Below, piece after piece: positions 36,617 to 49,300 of a stretch of DNA of 64,000 bases. Under the pieces are notes generated by a model. The model ran no database searches. It had not been told where the DNA came from and worked only from the letters and a program-made list of their open reading frames with translations. The stretch comes from Liolophura sinensis (Eukaryota; Mollusca; Polyplacophora; Chitonida; Chitonidae). The translations under genes were made by a program, and so were the position numbers. The stretch spans positions 17,481,338-17,545,337 of the forward strand of contig NC_088302.1 of the NCBI RefSeq assembly GCF_032854445.1. Reading direction: 5' to 3'. Each line of letters starts with the position of its first letter. The stretch's first letter is position 1.

Positions 36617-37884
36617 GGCTGAATAAATCAAGTCAACGTTCGAAATAAGAAAGATTTTTTACATATGCAAGGCTGTATTTTTTTAAAATGATCTTCATTT
36701 ATATTCATTTGAGATAAAGATAAAGTATGCTGGTGTAAGGTGTAAAACCTAAATATTATCTTATCTAATTATTGATGCACTCTGACTACCTTGTCAGATA
36801 TGCAAATAACATTCTTCTCCCACGAAACAATTGTAGCTAAGAATGTCTGCTTAAGATTAGTAACAAAATACCCAGGTATACTGAAGGAAACATGATTGTT
36901 ATGTATGCAAACAAAACCAACAGTTTTCTATTGTTACCCATCAGTCCTGGCCCTTCCGGTCAGCGACACCATATTCCCGGTAACCTTACATGAATCGGTG
37001 AAGACTTGTGTCAGAGGTCAATAGCAGTATGGAAGCTAGTAGTCGGTTTAATCCGAATGCACTCATCCACTACAACCAAGGTATTTGTAGGTAATCCAAA
37101 CGGCCTTTTCTAGAAGGTTTTCAACCTCTAAAGGCATTGTTTTTTCTTTATCTGAGGACAATTTGAAGGAGACGAGATTCTTAGACGTCGAGTTAATTGC
37201 TTTGCAAATCAAGTCCACTAGCCCTGATATAGAGCTGAACAATCAGGTTGTTTGTTGTTGTAACCCGATATGATGGCTGAGTTCGCAGAGATAATATTTA
37301 CACAATGTTAGGGAAACGGTGGAAATGCCTGCGGAGTTGATTAACCGCCCAAACTCCAGTCTGCCCTTTCCGGAATTATTTTGATTGGATCTAATTTTTT
37401 ATTGCCAGTGTTATTACGATATGAAATTGATATTTTTCTCCGCAGAATTTTGGTACCGACCCAGGATATTCAAGCGTCACGACCGATCGTTCGTGCGATT
37501 TACAATCACAGGATCTAGTACTAAGAGCTATCCAAGCAGACTGACTTCGTTCAATTATGAAGGGAGACAATATTAACGTCAGCCGTTGTCTGGAAAGGCA
37601 TGACGCGAGATATGTTACATTATTTATGAAACGTAGCGCTACTTGCTGTTTAATTTTTCATCGAATATACTATAATACTCTGTAGCCTACGAATGGTTTA
37701 ATTACCTTCTGTATTTCGGATGTACCTAGAAATCTCCCCATGGAAACTAATCAAACGGGAAAATAAAGTTATAAAAACTTTCGGATGATGTGCATAATTA
37801 TATTTGCTGAGCTTACAACACATCTTATCATTGCTACATCAACATCTTACAGACCAACATATTTAGGGCAACCCATATCGCGAG
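36617..37884. other. Unique sequence with one exon-like segment
   Basis: No repeat recognised. At 37,446-37,544 a frame of 32 codons ending in TGA follows a very good acceptor (TTTTTCTCCGCAG). It could be a terminal exon, but I recognise no domain and see no partner exon, so it is listed only as a finding. Confidence 0.35.
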
Positions 37885-38131
37885 ATATCCAACAGAATCA
37901 TGGCATAAAAATTTTACTTCTAAGAACACAGGCCATCATACATACTCATAGCATGTACTGAGAGATACACGACAGAATCATGGCATAAAAATTTTACTTC
38001 TAAGAACACAGGCCATCATACATACTCATATGAGTACATATACTCACATACTACATGTACTGAAAGATACACGACAGAATCATGGCATAAAAAATTTTGC
38101 TTTAAAGAAAACAGGCCATCATACATACACC
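37885..38131. repeat. 80-100 bp tandem repeat, three copies
   Basis: CAGAATCATGGCATAAAA begins at 37,893, 37,973 and 38,075, each followed by ATTTTACTTCTAAGAACACA and GGCCATCATACATAC or close variants. The second interval is longer owing to an extra CATATGAGTACATATACT stretch. The third copy runs directly into a family A SINE. Confidence 0.9.
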
Positions 38132-38313
38132 AAAGTGATCGCTGTGAGTTCAAGTTCAGCGCCGTGCGTGGGAAGGTCTGACAGCAACCTGCGGATGGTC
38201 GTGTGTTTCCCACAGGCTCTGACCGGATTCCTCTCACCATAATGCTGGCCGCCGTCGTATAAGTGAAATATAAGTAAACACCAATCAAATAAATAAATAA
38301 ATAAATAAAAGAA
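38132..38313 (+). mobile_element. Family A SINE, 5'-truncated
   Basis: Begins in the B-box region (GATCGCTGTGAGTTCAAGTT) and runs to an AAATAAATAAATAAATAAA tail. The stretch TTCTTGAGTACGGCGT near the 3' end is deleted (GTGAAATATAAGTAAACACC) and about 20 bp in the middle are missing. Confidence 0.88.
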
Positions 38314-38467
38314 ATCATTCATTATACAGTGTACGGCTTTGAAGGACAAAATTATCTTACATGTGCATGGTACACTTGTACGACTACTGAGATAAACCCA
38401 GAGTATAAATAAACCCAGAGTATTTTATGTACCATTAAGGTAGAATTTTAAGCCGTGGCAGTAAGGC

Positions 38468-38468
38468 G

Positions 38469-38534
<66 letters not shown>
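38468..38534. repeat. (TA)n microsatellite
   Basis: About 67 bp of alternating TA with a single phase shift (ATATTATA) near 38,489. Confidence 0.97.
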
Positions 38535-38536
<2 letters not shown>

Positions 38537-38947
38537 TGCTACTTTTAACAAGAGACTGGATTTGTCCGGTAATACATCTGACCACATGCTAACTACATGC
38601 TGATACTTCTCGTGTCGTCACTGCCCCGGTTTTGCACTCTATGCTGTGTGGCCTTTTACATTATACATGTGAAGTTTTCGCATTCGAAAAAATTGTGATG
38701 CTCGGCGCTACATAAGTTAATTGTCAGACATTGTGTTTGAGACACTCACAAGTTTAAGATTTATGTATACTCTGTGATCACGAAACAATATTTCACTTAA
38801 GCTGGAACTGTGACCATCCGTGAAGTTTGTGCGAGTAGATGAGAAATTAGTCCAACAAAATGCCTAATGCTGGACAGCAGTAAAGTTAGACGGGACAATT
38901 GTGATAAAAACAAAATACATTGTGTCAGTACATCTAAAGCTATGATG

Positions 38948-39147
38948 NNNNNNNNNNNNNNNNNNNNNNNNNNNNNNNNNNNNNNNNNNNNNNNNNNNNN
39001 NNNNNNNNNNNNNNNNNNNNNNNNNNNNNNNNNNNNNNNNNNNNNNNNNNNNNNNNNNNNNNNNNNNNNNNNNNNNNNNNNNNNNNNNNNNNNNNNNNNN
39101 NNNNNNNNNNNNNNNNNNNNNNNNNNNNNNNNNNNNNNNNNNNNNNN
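38948..39147. other. Assembly gap, 200 N
   Basis: Exactly 200 Ns, a conventional scaffolding placeholder. True distance, and even adjacency, of the flanks is unknown. Predicted ORFs that run through it have no meaning. Confidence 0.99.
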
Positions 39148-39289
39148 GTATATATACTGGTAAGACGATGTTGCGAAGATCAGGTAGCCATCGATCTGAA
39201 GTGATGACACAGTGAATGTCTTTGTTTAATTGCTTGAACAAAGGTGACGAAATTGCTCAACCATTTGTCTTGTCGTACTAAAAAAAAAA

Positions 39290-39570
39290 TAAAAGACTAC
39301 AACATGAAGAGCAAACCAAAACAGGAACTACGTGTGATATGGTTGGCAAATGGTCACACAAGACCGATGAATGTACGCGTCGAAACAGACATTCGTATAC
39401 CAGCTCTCACCCAATAAGGACGTCCCAGGTCAGTAATCGGAAGGTCAATTCCCAAAATGACGTATAACATAAACTACCAAACAATTAAGAAAGTACATAA
39501 AGTATGAGAATAGACGAAAACATGCAAAGAGAAGCAGTGAACAGCTTTCAAAGATGTTGGAAAGACGCAA
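39290..39570. repeat. Dispersed repeat R plus adjoining module
   Basis: The R core (GTGATATGGTTGGCAAATGG then TCACACAAGACCGATGAA) is followed by a second module (CGAAACAGACATTCGTATAC, TCAATTCCCAAAATGACGT, GAGAAGCAGTGAACAGC). The second module recurs at about 43,556-43,690 (CAAACAGACACTCGTATTCC, GCAATTCCCAAAATAAACG) and more weakly at about 45,790-45,930. Confidence 0.6.
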
Positions 39571-39656
39571 GGTATGTTCTACGCTACTTAGTGAAGTCAG
39601 CATTTAAGTCCCTCTTCTTGTCAGTTTACATCAGTTAATAGTTTTACTTCAACTCT

Positions 39657-39858
39657 TTGTGGTCGCTGTGAGTTCAAGTCCAGCTCATGCCGGTTTCCTC
39701 TCCGGCCGGACGTGGGAAGGTCTGACAGCAACCTGCGGATGGTCGTGGGTTTCCCCGGGGCTCTACCCGGTTTCCACCCACAATAATACTGGCCGCCGTC
39801 GAATAAGTGAAATATTCTCGAGTATGGCGTAAACACCAATCAAATAAATAAATAAATA
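39657..39858 (+). mobile_element. Family A SINE, 5'-truncated
   Basis: Starts at GGTCGCTGTGAGTTCAAGTC (the tRNA-like first half is missing) and ends CTCGAGTATGGCGTAAACAC followed by AATCAAATAAATAAATAAAT. No duplication of flanking sequence was identified. Confidence 0.9.
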
Positions 39859-41646
39859 TTCCAGATGTTTATGTAAATTCTTAAGTAGTGGCAAATTATA
39901 CCCTCTACCACCATGACTTAAGCACAGTTAGGTAAAAATCGGATATGTTTTATGTGCACGCCGTACAGATGTTTTCATATACTAAACATTTATTTCAATA
40001 AAATTGACAGAACAACAGTATTTTGTCAGAGTACATTATGTTACTGCTATGATATGACAGACTTTGTCTGTTATTCCAGAAGAACAATTTTGTTGATCTA
40101 ACATTGTATGGTTTTGACAACAACATAACATTATGTTCCCATAACATAAGCTATTCTAACATCATTCAGAAAGCATGATAATATGGTACATATAACGGAT
40201 TAATTTTTACGGTGTACCATGTCCGTCAACTGCCATATATAACCAAAGTATTCGTAAGCTCTGGAACTTCAAATAATACCAGATACAACTGATCAAATGT
40301 TTAAGCACTGTGATTTTCCTGTTTCGACTTTCAGTCCGATGTATTCGATAAATTAAAAATCCAATTACCTAATTGCATGACGCTAGTCCCATAATTGCAT
40401 GGTAAATCGTCTGTCAGGTAGTACCAGCTCTGTGGAACGTGTGTGACGAATGGGGCATTAGGTAATTACGGACAGTCTGACTCCAATCCATGAAGTTATA
40501 ATATACTCCAGGGATTTGCAATTAGTTAACCCACTTTATCAGTACACGTATATCAAAAAGGATATCCTCATTCGGTGGATATAATAGTCTCCATTGTGAA
40601 TGTTTACGAAAGCTCCTTGAAATAAACACACTACTACGGTATAATAATCGTGAATTCAAAAAAAAGGATACTGTTTATTTACTTATTACGCATGTAAGAC
40701 CACTTCAACCGCACTCTTCCCAGCGGGTTACGTAACCTATCGTTGGACCATATGCAGGTGATATTTAATGTTACAACCATGGTTCAACTCCCAATCAGGT
40801 CATACATTGGACATACATTTAATTGGCTCTTATTACTTTCTTTCAAGGCATTTAGCATAAGGGGCTATGACACGCAGGAATCTGTAAGCAATATACTGTG
40901 AATGGGTGAATCGTCATGTCTGATGTACTTGGCATGGCTTCAGCGAAGAAGCACCAAAGATATGTCGTTACTGAGTCTGCGGCAAACAGAAGCCATCATG
41001 ATATGATCTAATCAAGGCTAAAATAACCTTCAACTTCGCACTGTTTTGTATGTTAAATGTGATGTCAACTTCTCATCTTCTTCAACTTGAGTTACTTCTC
41101 AGTGACAAAGTATATTGTACTGCATTTTGTAAATAATTTTGCTTAAGCCATGGTGATAGAGGACGTGTAAATTACTGATATTGACATATTTACAGTTAGG
41201 GTAAAATCCTGTCTGAGGTAAACTGACAAAAGGCTGTATTTCATAGGTTACGAGTGACCATTTGACAACTAACGCACTGTTTTCGTTGCTCTATGTTTAC
41301 TCTTTAAGCTGTGGTTATTTATATTCCGGTGCTCTGTAAATTATTACGGACATCCAACTGTACGCCAAGCTGTTGCATTTTCATCAGTATAAAAGTTCAA
41401 ATAGTATTTAGAAATGCGGATTTGGAAATCCACTACAGAACAGAATTGAATTTATTACAAGTAGAACAAAACCTGTCCGATAACTTATTGAAAACATAAT
41501 GAAATGTGCACGGAAGTCTATGTGGAATGTTGCCCACAACATTTGACAGGGTACAGGGACAAACTTTTTAAGGATCACCAGGGACAATTGTATAATACAG
41601 TTATAACGATACGCGTACAGCCAAGGGCAATTGCCAATGGCAAGAG
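39859..41646. other. Unique non-coding sequence
   Basis: No gene recognised. A B-box-like GGTTCAACTCCC near 40,783 has no convincing A box upstream. The segment near 41,205-41,330 resembles that at 3236-3370. Confidence 0.4.
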
Positions 41647-42223
41647 ATGAACTTGTGCATGAAGGAACGTTTTGTTGCGTGTCTCCACATCAACTCGGCT
41701 GACGTCTCATTGTTCGGTTGTCCCGAGCCGACTGAACCAGATAACGGTCGGGGTGAGCGATGGTGCGCAACCATGTCACGGACTTCAATAGATTACCAGT
41801 ATTATCACACGCTTCATCTGCTCAACAGGAATGACATCTCCTCCACCGCGAATCAATCCTCTTCTGCTCCCTTCTCGCCAATACATACATTTTCACTCAG
41901 GGTTATGAACGCCGCTGATCTGTTCCCTGATAGATGGCGTCCCCGTTTGTCTCTTGGGACAAGCCGTGCAGTTGTCAATAGGCGTCCGCGCCTGATAGAT
42001 GCTGAACTAGCCACGAATAAGGCACAGTCAGCGCATCAAAAAAAGGCATTTGATCACCGAAAATCATGAGCGTATATTCATATATCTGTCAAAGCAAAAT
42101 GGATTAATGCTTTCTGGATGATCGTCAGGCAATTGTCTATCTCATTCCTGAATGAGACATTGTCCATGGCCCACAATCCATCTTTATCTCGCCACACGAT
42201 TATCTATCCAATAAAACTGCGCC

Positions 42224-42259
<36 letters not shown>
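41647..42259 (+). pseudogene. Possible retrocopy: 140-codon ORF followed by AATAAA and poly(A)
   Basis: A plus-strand frame of 140 codons (41,647-42,069) is followed 140 bp later by AATAAA (42,209-42,214) and, 11 bp after that, a 34-nt uninterrupted A run (42,226-42,259). An AATAAA signal 10-30 bp before a genomic A tract is the usual mark of a reverse-transcribed mRNA. I recognise no protein family in the frame; its composition is not clearly protein-like, and I could not find a target-site duplication. It could equally be the tail of an unrecognised non-LTR element or a chance poly(A) microsatellite. Confidence 0.25.
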
Positions 42260-42261
<2 letters not shown>

Positions 42262-45200
42262 CTCATGCCTTTCCGAGCAGAGTGCATCCCTTCAAAGCTT
42301 TCTCATATCTGTTGGACAGTAATTAAGGCTTTGTCCGCAAATGTCCTCTATGATGTCTCATCTGTTCTGTGCGTGTGGTCTTCTGTATATCCACGTCACA
42401 ACATGGTACTGACTTCTTGATCTGGAAAATCTCCACTTTGCACAGAGATAACCCGTCATATAGTATTTTAAACGTCCAACGTATCCACAGTATTGCAAAT
42501 AGCTATAGTTAAAGCACACTTGATACGCAGATGTGTATCGAAGTAGGATATGTAACAAATCAATTATTCCTGTAACATTTTTATTGTAACAATAACGGAC
42601 TTTGCTTTAGGTGAGTATAGCCATGAATAAAAAGATATATATCATCAACGAACATACCATACTAATCAAATGGTCTTTCATGGTTTCAGAATGTGTTGGT
42701 CTTTGTGTGGCCCTGGTGCATTTATATACGATACATTTTTGTCTAAAGTTACACATCATATCGTTTCATATCTAACCCCAAATCTTCCGCTGATGGATCA
42801 GCCTGACTGTTTTAATGTTATCCAATGTTGAACGCACGGCAGGTCGTTCATGTATAAACCTACAAATATAACTACGGTGGTGTAAAATACACGGGATTAA
42901 GCGCCTATACATTAACGCTACGGATAATGGATCAACCGTGTATGATCATGTGACGTATGTTCACTACACTTGTGACAAAGTCAATTAAAATGCATCTTCC
43001 GCATGGCGTATCCATTAATTGCGGGGCGAGCAAAATTTATCATGACATGAACAGGAAGTTCGGGATATGCCATCCATCCATCATGACATAGGAATGCGCT
43101 CGTTCCGAGAGCCTACAAAAAATGCAAGTGGTAACAGCGGAAGTCAGTTGTCAAAGGGAGGTAATCTATCATTGTTACAATATGTAAGTTTGTGAATATT
43201 CTTAATCATGTTGACAGTTTTGCCTTTTTATCATATTATATTACTCTAAATTGTGTTAGGGGGTTAACTTGAGTGCTGTCTTCATTGAATCTAGTCCATT
43301 ATTTTAGAAATGGTAACTTTTTTCAGTGACGCGAGCTTATCATTCTTCCTTGGTTTAACGTAGCGCCTCAGATCTTCAATAATTAAAGTTATACTCTGTT
43401 AACACTAAAGCAAAGTAAGGTGGACATAGTTTTACAAAGTTTTGTAAAAGTGTTAATAAATTCGTAACAATTATTTTTTAAGAACGGTGCCATTTGGATA
43501 TTCTTCCAAGTTCCAAGATATTCTATGGAAATGAGTACGTAAGTAAGTAAATCTAGGTGTCAAACAGACACTCGTATTCCAGACGTCAAAAACAAAAAGG
43601 GACGGCCTAGATCAATAAGTGCCAGGGCAATTCCCAAAATAAACGTTCAACACAAAGAACTGAAAAAAGTGTATACCAGTATAGTACGAAATTAGGATGG
43701 ATTAGGTCTGTCTCTTTATTATCTGCAAGTGTCAAATATAATACACAGGGCTTGAGCATAGAGAGTAAAACCAGAGCCCTGATGAAATGGGTACACGTAT
43801 CCCGTGAATTCCGGACTCTGTAGTCATACCATTCCCATGGGTCCATGGGTGGAGTCAGATAAAACAGCTAAGGAAAACTCGTCTCCCTTGTTTTAAAATA
43901 ACACTGGGTTAATTTAAGTCCAACGCTAGAGATACTGTTTTAATCAACGACTTCTTCAGTCCTGATCATTTGTCAGATTGGGTGAGGACGAAACCCTGGA
44001 GGTGGACAAAGATGAACGCCGGAGGGAGCTGTATTGTGTGGAGGGTAGAGTAGTTTTGTGCCGTACCGGAAGTCCGCCATCAAGACTACATTAAAACCGG
44101 GGCTCTTGTGTCAGCCCGGACCGGAAGTGCTGGGAAATGAGTTTGCAAAGTTTAACATCGGGCCAATTGTCAGAGACCTCTATCAGACTAAAACTCTCTT
44201 GTTTGGCAGTAATCCATTGTGGTTCTAAATGAGTTTGATTCTAAGCAGTATGTGATCGGGAAGGCAAGAGAGTGATTGCCGTCGGTGTAGAATTAATGGG
44301 ATGGGGCGTTTAGTGCATGTGTAGTTATTACTGTAACGAAGAAGAAAATTTAATTCGATGTGAAGTAAATATGTTACTAGCGCAAACTGGGTCGTCTATC
44401 ACGGAAGTAAAATATTGATGATATCCTGAATAACCCCGGATGGGGTGGAAAGGCTATCATCTTGCTGGCACCGACTCTGTCATAAGTCTGATGGCTAAGA
44501 GCTATTAGACTTGCTCTAAGACAGTTCTAATCTCTTTTGATATGTCATTCACTTAACTTCCCAATTACTAACAACCTAGATAGTCCATGACAACGGGTTA
44601 ACTCAGGACCAGTATCGTTAACCGACATATCACACAATTTTTGCCTGTAATGTAAAACTGTCTAATGCTTCATGATTGTAAGTGTCTATTAGGGTTCAAT
44701 CTCCATGGACTCAAGTCTCCCACTCATTCAGAAGAGCTACGATTACGGGAAATCTGAACCATTTCCATTCGTTTCTTTTTTCTGTTTGTCGCCAGTCGAA
44801 GGTAACGTGAGTATGATTTATAGGCACACGATTTCATACGTTCGTAGATGTAGACCTAAGGGTGAAGGAAGTATAACGCCAATTCAAAGACTGCCATTTA
44901 ATCGTTTCAATGATAAAGCTATATTGAGCGTAAAACGAGTTTTTGCTTATTAGTTTTAGCTATTCCGCGATATAGTTTTTCTGAATCTTCAGGTTCTGCT
45001 TAATCGTAATCTTGACGAACATCCAAATATAGTAATTTTATATTTATTGAGATCAAAACTTCTTCAGTCTAACTTGCCATAAACCAATTTATCAAATAGT
45101 TGATAGAGATGGCCTTAAAGATGGAGCTGTTTAGTTTTACTCAAAAAAAATGCTAATTAATACTTCAGAAGTAACATGGCAGGGATTAATGTGTGATATC

Positions 45201-45374
45201 CTACGTGTTGCGTGAAAGGTATATGAAAAATAACCTTATTAGGCTTACATCTGATGGATGTCTGATGTGTGTTGTTGCATTTTGTTTGGGAAGGTCACAA
45301 GGCAGATGTATTAGATACTTTATAACGTGACGAAACGAGACAAATCAAACATCCGAACCAGTTAAACAATGTAA
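42260..45374. other. Mostly unique non-coding sequence
   Basis: No gene recognised. Repeat R is found at about 43,745-43,835 (CATAGAGAGTAAAACCAGAG, CCCGTGAATTCCGGACTC) with its companion module at 43,556-43,690. A frame at 44,705-44,953 has no recognisable domain. Confidence 0.4.
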
Positions 45375-45440
45375 TTTGGTGAAATATACGTAAACTTATA
45401 TATATATATATATATATAAGTTTACGTATATTTCACCAAA
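45375..45440. repeat. 66-bp perfect palindrome with (TA)n core
   Basis: TTTGGTGAAATATACGTAAA at 45,375 is mirrored exactly by its reverse complement ending at 45,440, with only alternating TA between. All 33 pairs match, so it can form a cruciform or a long RNA hairpin without a loop. Confidence 0.95.
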
Positions 45441-46204
45441 AATATATACATATGATGCGCGGACATATCATGTTGTTTTAAAACTACTATAAAAAAACGA
45501 ACGTTATTGCTTGCTCTAGACGTCTTCCGCCAACAGTCTGCGGTATCGCTACACTTGAAGTTACAGTTATACGCTACTTCATATCACGTTTTCAGAACCG
45601 CGATGAAATCATTTGCGGTTTTCATGCAGGCTCAAACATTCAATTCTGCTTTTCGACATCCATCAAGTGTTTCCGTCCTACATCTTTAGAAAATTTTATA
45701 CCGGTTTTTCACCGTTTGATTCTGAAAATGACGGCTCCAATCGAGATTCAGTTTGGATTGTTGTGGTATTATTACGGCAAAACAAACTCACATGCCGGAA
45801 GTTACAATTATAAGCGTCAAGTCCAACATTCCTAAAGGTATGTAAAAAATTATACAAATAAGAAATAAAGCCGGTAACACACAAGAGAGAAGCGGTCATC
45901 AGTTTTCAATGATGCCGGGCAGACAATGAATATTCCAGACATGAATTCCATATCAAAGTTCAAATTCGTAGTCCGTGAATGAGTTCCATGTCAAATAACA
46001 GTTAAACAAGTATCTCAGTCGCGTTTTAATTGCAACTGTTCATAAAGGCATCATGCTGATGTAATTAGCATGGCTACCTTTACGGCCCCTAGCCCCAGGT
46101 TAAGCGATATTTAGATACAGTTTGAAATGACGAGCGTTACAGACCTTAACCGATCAGATTGTGATTCAAAAGTAACGGACTATTACGTCTTTCAAGTTGA
46201 TATG

Positions 46205-46390
46205 TAAAGATCTCATGCTACAAGAGGCGCCATCTATGATGTTACACATGACATACAAGATAGACGGTTACACTGGGCAACCAGCGCCATCTATGTTGTT
46301 AAATACCATGTACGCGATAGATATGTACATAGGGATAACAGCGCCGTCTATGTGGTTGATCACAATGCAGATCGCCAGAGATTCTGAACG
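46205..46390. repeat. 57-bp tandem repeat, three copies
   Basis: GCGCC(A/G)TCTATG starts at 46,227, 46,284 and 46,341, an exact 57-bp period. Because 57 is a multiple of three, a 70-codon frame (46,197-46,409) reads through as a peptide repeat beginning APSM; I do not regard this as proof of coding. On the minus strand each copy carries ATAGA(T/C)GGCGC. Confidence 0.8.
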
Positions 46391-49300
46391 CTATGTCCAT
46401 ACCTGCTAACGAGAGTGTTATACTCATTGTAAAATTGAGAAACTTAGAATGAGGCGTTTGATGGAGTATCCTTGACAAACTAGTTTTTGAACTAGCAACT
46501 TGTGACGCAGATTAAAGTCATCACAATTAACGCAAGATCTGGCAAATGCTACAAGGCGAGATATGTATTACGCGAGATATGTATATGACCCATGCGATAT
46601 GGAACATTAAAGGCAAATAAAACACTATGTGTCAAATGAAAGACCATTAAACACTGCCCAAGAATATAGTTCGATGTATTTTAAATGGTCTTAAATGTAG
46701 CAGTCTAAAAGAGTTAAATCGCACAAACCTGATGTGACGTTACTGATGCCAATATTGCCAGAAAAGGCCACCGTAAAATCCAAACTTCAAATGCATTTTA
46801 CTAGGGTGAAGAAATTCTAAGAAATAAACAGATCTATTTATATGGAATTTATATTCCCCTTGGTAGTGTTTTCATTGCCTTTAATGTGATAGAGGTTATT
46901 CTAGTAATAGAATAAATGGGAAAAAGTCGCCTTCCAAACATTATGTTTGATGTGAAATTCTTCTCAATAACCTAAATAGAATAGGCCCTATATAAACAGA
47001 ACCTGGTATTTCCTCTATCTGTGAGTGAAAAGAAGTTTGTTTCCAGATCAGAACTGACTTTTTCTATTTTCGCAAAATGTTAAGAGTTGATCACGATTTT
47101 TATATGTACAACCTGTAGTTTGGCCCATTTGTCATTGGTGTGTAATTGTAACTCCGCGATTTAGAACTGTACCCCCAAAACTCATCTCCCACGAAACTGC
47201 CTTGGAAGTTTAGACGGGTATGGATGAATGGCCAACACCAAGAGCTTTAGACTTCATTGAATTATCTTTCCGCTTGCTCTGTAGTTTAAGGATGGAGTAG
47301 GTCGGTGTGGGTCGGCTAGGCCTTCCCCATGAGACGACCAACCCGTTAATTACTGCTGGGTCTAGTAACGTCCACCGACCTGCTACCAATGTACCGTTAC
47401 CTGATTAGGTTTGCTCAAGCGAAACGGTAAGCCAGTTTGGTCGATCTTGGTCGAAAAGGCAGAATCGCTAAACGAGATGAACAAATGCATCGGTAATGAA
47501 AAGGGGCAGGTAGGCTGCAGTAGAACTCGTAACCTAGTCCCCAATCGACATCTTAAGCTCACTTCTGCTCCCTATAAAATTGATTCCAACTGTCTGGAGT
47601 GTGAAGTAATGAATCAGCCGAAACCTGCTGGCCGCTAGACGGACAAACATATTATGGTATGAATTGAACTATGCGCAGGTTCAACTGTCACACCAGACAC
47701 GCATGGATAGACCTCAACACCACCACGCACTATACGAGCTGATCTAACCCACCCTTTAAGTTATCAGTTTAGATTTCAACACTACAATATTAATTAGGCC
47801 TACAATTTGCTATCAATGTCCAGTTGTTTGAAATTTATATTAAAATTTAAACCTGGCACGAAAGGTTTGGCTACCCAAAAGTAATAAGCATTCTTTTTGT
47901 ACTTGAGTGCTGAAATAAAAAATTTTTCACAAGAATTTTATTATCTGGGCGCAGGTGTTGAAGGGGAAATTAAAGTGTAACCCTGGTATTACATCTGGTA
48001 TTGCGGTACAACTTCTTGTCGTACTGGATTTTGTATTAGGGTAATGCATGGCATATGAAATTTTAAGTCTGACTCTAACTTTAGCAACTTTTTTAACTGG
48101 CAGTCTCATTTAGTGATTCACTCCAACTTGTGTTATCTCCGAATGCAACCATTACCATTAAAGAAGAAAAAATAAATAAATGACCTGTTCTGTTTGAATA
48201 AAACACATGTTTCAATCATCAATCAGAATGCCGACTAACAATCAAAATTACTATTGATGACGATGAAAGCAAAATGCCAAGCCTTGGACGCTTACAAAAC
48301 TCGCATTGCCCGACAAAGTCCTTGGCGGGAATGGCAGACACTGGAAGCCACTGTATCAATATTTACTCCTCCGGAGAGGTAGCAGCGGTTTATCCGAGGC
48401 GTAGCGAGGAGCAATCGACGTACAGCTGACGGGTGGGAATGAAAAGGTTAGAGTAAGCCCAACAAGGCCAGATCAAGTACTCCCCCTAATACTTAATAGA
48501 AATTGTCCTTGCCGCCTCATAGATTTTTTCATTAAAAGGGTGTAAGGGTTAAGACTCTAAGCTTTGATTTTTTCATTAACTCACATCCCATCCAGCTATC
48601 CAGACAACCGAGCAACCCGCCTCCATCGCTGGTTGCTTCGAACATTCTTTATCTGATGTGTTCCTATAACACTGTATGTCCACTCTCAGCAAAAGCCGCT
48701 GTCTAGTTCCTTCTGTACATCAAGGGTTCAGATCACCAGTATTTGCTGTCCCGGTAATTAGTTTGCTGTACACAGAAGCCGCAGTTTACTACACGAAATG
48801 GTGTTGAACAACAATCAAATGCAAAACATGAAAACAGTAAAATTAGCGATACTTTCTAACCCATCTCTTCGTGTCCTGTTACTACTAAAGTTAATATGTC
48901 GGTTTAAATCCCCCGTTAAAATATTTTCTATCTTTCATTTGTTCTGTAATAAGGTCACAACCCGTGAGGCTAAAGGGCCTAAAGACAAGTATATGCATGG
49001 GCCAAACGACGCGTATATACATTCTCCGTTATAACATCATTCAAAGTTTCCACGGCTTCTTTTTCTAATGAGACATGATTTTTTTCTTTAATTCGCATTT
49101 CTTGTTAAACACAACAAATGTTACTTTGTTCAGTCCTAAGAGACGGTCATGTTTTGGCGTGCGATTTTAATACAGGCGAAAAAATACAACGGAACTATTT
49201 TTCTTTTTTCAATTAATGTGCCGATTCGATCTTTCCGTGATCAACAGATCACGGAAAAACAAGCCTTGACGAAATGAATCTCGTTGATCCTACTTAGAGA

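Noticed and set aside
38797-39241. ORFs of 98-137 codons across 38,867-39,241
   Set aside because: Most of their length is the 200-N gap.
40770-40800. B-box-like GGTTCAACTCCC as part of a tRNA or SINE
   Set aside because: No A box at the right distance and no recognisable SINE body after it.
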